From: Mikania micrantha | Lineage: Eukaryota > Streptophyta > Magnoliopsida > Asterales > Asteraceae | DNA length: 64,000 bases | Reading direction: 5' to 3' | Assembly (NCBI GenBank): GCA_009363875.1 | Contig: CM018683.1 | Coordinates: 66,099,030-66,163,029 of the forward strand | Part shown: positions 60,628 to 64,000 of the stretch, in pieces | Numbering within the stretch: the stretch's first letter is position 1 | How the letters are laid out: each line of letters opens with the position of its first letter | Made by a program: the position numbers and the translations under genes | The notes under the pieces: generated by a model | Told to the model about the DNA's origin: nothing | The model's input: the letters and a program-made list of their open reading frames with translations, nothing else | Databases searched by the model: none

Positions 60628-63600
60628 ATGGCAGATTTACGGTTTGTGCATGATCACAACATGACAGCATTTCTTGGGGAACCTCCAGCCAAGCACTCAG
60701 AGTTCAAGAGTATGATAGATGGACTGATTTTATCGCCTATCAACTATGCCATTATGGAGTATCCGCCCATTATGACCGACTTTGTTAGGAGCTTCTGGAG
60801 CACCGTGGAAGAAAGTGTCGATGCGGATGGAAACATCGCTATCGTTGGAAAGATCCAGGGTCACCCCATCATCATTTCGGAGCAGATTATCAGAGAGTGT
60901 CTGCAGTTCGGAGACAAAGATTCTGACCCAGTGGAGCTTGATCAAGCGTTGGTGAACCGAACTGTCTTTCAAATGGGACACGAAGGCGCATATCCACCCA
61001 CTGAGAAGAAGTTATTGCATCCATATTGGAGATATCTGGCTCACGTAGTGACACAGTGTCTCTCTGGACGAAAGGGTGGATACGATGTGCTGAACCAAAC
61101 TCTTAGTTCCTGTCTGGTGGCCTTAGCACTTGGAATGGATTTCAACTACTCCAAGATGATCTTCATCGACATGTACGCAAATATCAAGGGACGAAGAAAG
61201 GAACGTTTCTTGGCATTCCCTCGATTTGTGCAGATCATCATCAACAAGAAGTATCCATCTTTGACTCCCACTCTTGGTACTCTGGAGATCAAGAGAATGC
61301 GCGATGACATTTTCGGATACATGAAGATGAATAAACGTGGGAAGAAGCAATATGTCGGTCAAAGGCCTCTAATAAAGTTTGGACGCTTTGTAGGGGATGA
61401 GAACGTTGTTGAGGATCAAGGCACTCCAGCTGCCTTTGTGGCTGAGGAGCATGACATTCAAGCTACAAGTTCTAAAGCTAAAGCGAGTGAAACTACAAAA
61501 GTTGCAGCTGATGTCTCTTCTTCATCAAGTGAAGATTTCATCCCAGAGGGGCCACCTCTCACAAGGCAAGAAAGGGAAGACGTTCAAGATGTTGATTATA
61601 CTCCTACTCCCGAGTCTCCGCCAAAGAAGAAAAGACTAAAGACGATGGCGCGAAAGGCCAGAGACCCAAGGCTTCAGTCTGTTCTCTCCAGCTTATCTTT
61701 CTCTTCTGCTGCTGCTGTCATGACACAGGCACCCATTAAACCTACTCCCATCACCAAACCACCATCACCACCTCACATCTCATTACCTCCATCTCCACCT
61801 CATGTGACCAAACCACCATCACCACCTCACATCTCATTACCTCCATCACCACCTCACGTGACCAAACCACCATCTCCACCTCACATCTCATTACCTCCAT
61901 CACCACCTCATGTCACAAAACCGCCATCACCCTCACCTGTTACTCAACCACCTCCGCCACCTCAACCCTCTCAACCAATTAAGCCTCAACTACAGAAACC
62001 AACACCCAAACCTTCAAAAACCAAACTCATTATCAGAGTTCCCTCCTCACGTCCATCCATCACCATTCAACCTCAAACCAAAACCAAACCCAAATCACCT
62101 GCATCACAATTCGGAAGCGGTAAAGGAAAATCTCCCTTGCGCTCCGATTCCCCCTATGAGCCTCCACAGGTGCCTGTTGATTTGATTGGACTACATGAGC
62201 GAGTCTATCAGCTGGAGAAAGATGCTGAGAGAAAAGACATGATGATCATGAACTTACGAGAGGGAAAGATAAAGATATGCTCTCATCTCAACAAATGTAA
62301 AGGAAAGCTGAAGGCTCATGAGAAGGCTATCAAGATCCTTCTCCTTGAGAACCACAAGATGTAAAGAGAAATAAAGCGACTCAAAGGTGAAGAGGTATCT
62401 GAGTCTGAAGATGAAGCTATGGACGTTAGTGATGACAGCAATGACAGTGGTGATGATGATGCTGATGATGGAGATGATGATCAGGGTCAACAGGAAAACA
62501 AAGATGAAAAGGACGATAAAGAAGATCAAGATGACAAACCTGACAAAGATGGAGATGATCAAGATAAAGACAAAGGTCCTTCAGATGACAAAGACCAAGG
62601 AGGAGCTTCTGGGAATCCTTCATCTTCTGGAAAGCCATCGGGTCTATATGATGATCTATTTGGAGATATTCCAGATGACGTTCTTTTTGGCGATTGTGTA
62701 CAGCCCGACGAGACTGGAGCCAGACTTGACAGCATCTTTGATGATCTTCCAGATAATTTTGATTTTGGATCTCCGAGTGATACGAAGAATGATCGAGCCA
62801 AATCTTCTGCAGGGGCATCTGTAGAAGAAGAACCAGAAAACATCATCCTTGGCAACGTATCATCAGATCCTTATATTGATTATTTGTATGCCCACAAATA
62901 CATTGATGCCTTGGGAAATGAGGTCACTTCGCTAAATGAAGTGATAGATAGTTGGTTTGACCGCAAGAAAGACTGGACACCGGCTCCTCCTGTAGATAAG
63001 GAAGCATGGTTTAAAGAAATGGGAGATCAACATCCAGAGCATACATTCATTTCTGACGACAGAAACCATTTTGCAGTTCGCAACGATAGATCAAATATAT
63101 GCTGCTGGATGTACGACAAACCAAGAGATATCTACTTGGTGAAACGGATGAGTGGAAAAGTCGAGTTCTACAAGAAGCCAAAAGACTTTTGTTCATTGCC
63201 TAAAGTAGACATCAGAAGCATTGACAAGGCTATGTTCTTCAACCCTTCTAAGGACTCACAGGCTGATTTGTTCGCAAAGTTTATCAAAGATCAGTGTGAG
63301 AAGAATTTCCCTGTCATGCGCACGGCAAAGGGACGACGCTTTGTTTCTTCGTGCATCATAGATCCAAAGACGAAGAAACCTTGGGTGTATTATAGGTGCC
63401 CTCCTCCTCATGTAGTGCAAGCAGTGCCTGTCTCACCAAGAGTTCCTGATAACTCTTTGGCTAAGTTTCTATCATGGTACCTTGATGAACTGAACCTTGC
63501 TGCAGTTATTCTTAGGAATATAGATGATGTTGATGACATCGACATGATTCTTGACCCTATGGATCTCCTAAAGTATGGTAAAGATGACATGATGAAGCTG

Positions 63601-63735
63601 CACAACTCTCCTATACGAGTATATTCCGGAAATGATGAGCTGGCTAAGCCATTCACTAGAGCTGTTGCCTTTGCCATCAAGCTGAAGCTGTATGCTGGAG
63701 CAGGACCGCACAAAGTTACTCTTCCGATTGGATGA
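60628..63735 (+). pseudogene. Element D third ORF, one in-frame stop (TAA 62362)
   Basis: A single reading frame runs 60628-63735, interrupted only by TAA at 62362-62364 (codon 579), inside a coiled coil. The parts before and after (578 and 438 codons from ATG 62419) are otherwise open. Residues 1-215 are homologous to the ORF3 N-terminus of B (RSFWSTV, MGHEGAYPPTEKKLLHP, YLAHVVTQCLSGRKGGYD, NYSKMIF, FPRFVQIIIN). Then come a Ser-rich acidic stretch, a Pro-rich repeat (about 374-445), a basic Pro/Lys region, the coiled coil and a strongly acidic D/K tract (about 600-660). A C-terminal globular module contains WMYDKPRDIYLVKRMSGKVE. There is no signal peptide or transmembrane segment. Whether the stop is a mutation, a sequencing error or recoded is open. 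Confidence 0.8.
61753..61914 (+). repeat. 54-bp in-frame tandem repeat encoding PPSPPH units
   Basis: Three units of 54 bp start at 61753, 61807 and 61861. Each encodes TKPPSPPHISLPPSPPHV. They differ by a few synonymous changes and one terminal GTG/GTC. This extensin-like stretch is absent from ORF3 of element B. Confidence 0.9.
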
Positions 63736-63744
63736 CTTCGCCAG

Positions 63745-63757
63745 TCTAGGGGGAGTT
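63745..63757 (+). promoter_or_regulatory. Polypurine tract of element D
   Basis: CTAGGGGGAGTTT directly before the 3' LTR. Confidence 0.85.
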
Positions 63758-64000
63758 TGTAGAGCCCAATCAACGATGAAGACTGACAAAGTCAACACGG
63801 AAGAGTCAACACTGAGATTTTGGAAGACTTCAGACAAATTTCGTGTACTCAGGTTCGTGTACACGAACCTGGTTCGTGTACACGAACCTGAACTTCGATT
63901 ACTCACTTATCTAGTATAAATAGACGTATTTTTGTACAGATTGTAACACGAATCCCGAGGTGTGCTCTCTAGACGTATTGAGGCACATTTTCGTATACTT
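63758..64000 (+). repeat. 3' LTR of element D (truncated by window)
   Basis: 243 bp, identical to 51508-51750. Confidence 0.9.

Larger units (their letters stand above)
51508..64000 (+). mobile_element. Sirevirus-like Ty1/copia element D (3' LTR cut by window end)
   Basis: The 5' LTR is 383 bp (51508-51890) and the 3' LTR starts at 63758, with 243 bp visible and identical. The expected end is near 64140, total about 12.6 kb. The primer-binding site is TGGTATCAGAGC (51893), and as in B two bases AG separate it from the LTR end CCTACA. The polypurine tract is CTAGGGGGAGTTT. Gag and pol are intact, and a long 3' ORF has a single in-frame stop. Its proteins are homologous to but clearly distinct from those of B. 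The 5' flank TTTCT (51503-51507) is the expected target duplication. Confidence 0.92.

Noticed and set aside
62254..62562. Hydrophobic 102-codon minus-strand ORF
   Set aside because: It is the antisense of the D/K-rich acidic tract of ORF3; GAT/GAC repeats read as Ile/Val on the other strand.

Overview
The window is repeat-dense plant nuclear DNA. It has AT-rich introns and flanks, ITN1-type ankyrin genes, class XI myosin, VAMP and SRP-receptor gene fragments, and nested Ty1/copia, CACTA, hAT, Helitron and MITE insertions. A CCHC/ARID-like gene carried between LTRs, and the N-terminal module of the third ORF in the two large copia elements, are types I associate with Asteraceae. That assignment is from memory, not from a search. 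No rRNA, tRNA, CRISPR array or clearly intact single-copy host gene was found.

Layout. 1-94: 3' end of a Helitron. 95-2317: 3' part of a CACTA transposon carrying fragments of at least three unrelated genes (class XI myosin tail, VAMP727-like longin SNARE, a membrane-anchor exon). 2321-4920: ankyrin/PGG gene copy 1 (minus strand), frameshifted. 4929-8470: second, decayed CACTA with a TNP2-type transposase remnant and a hAT MITE. 9176-26075: probable degenerate LTR element of an ARID/CCHC type, with a SINE-like repeat, a foldback MITE, an SRP-receptor-alpha pseudogene and a small copia element (A, 20154-24791) inside it. 26113-26385: Harbinger-type MITE. 27180-51243: ankyrin copy 2, dismembered by several insertions. 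51275-64000: a hAT 5' end interrupted by copia element D.

The main content is two large, young Sirevirus-like Ty1/copia elements. B (27449-39495) has LTRs that I read as identical (795 bp), a GTTAC target duplication, and intact gag, pol and a third ORF of 1201 codons. D (51508 to beyond the window) has identical LTR sequence over the visible 243 bp, intact gag and pol, and a third ORF broken by one in-frame TAA. Their third ORFs share an N-terminal module and probably a C-terminal module around unrelated low-complexity and coiled-coil middles.

Each element repeats its own short motif in the LTR upstream of the TATA box and again ahead of ORF3: TTCGGAAG in B, TTCGWGTAC in D. B also repeats it inside gag, and D in the 5' leader. 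B has a TATA box 90 bp before ORF3. D has a branch point, pyrimidine tract and AG acceptor abutting the ORF3 start codon. ORF3 therefore looks separately expressed. A third, older copia element (C, 40045-48940) sits in exon 3 of ankyrin copy 2. Its 5' LTR holds a solo LTR, which in turn holds a hAT element, and its leader holds a Helitron and an array of the same ACTCGAA motif seen in D.
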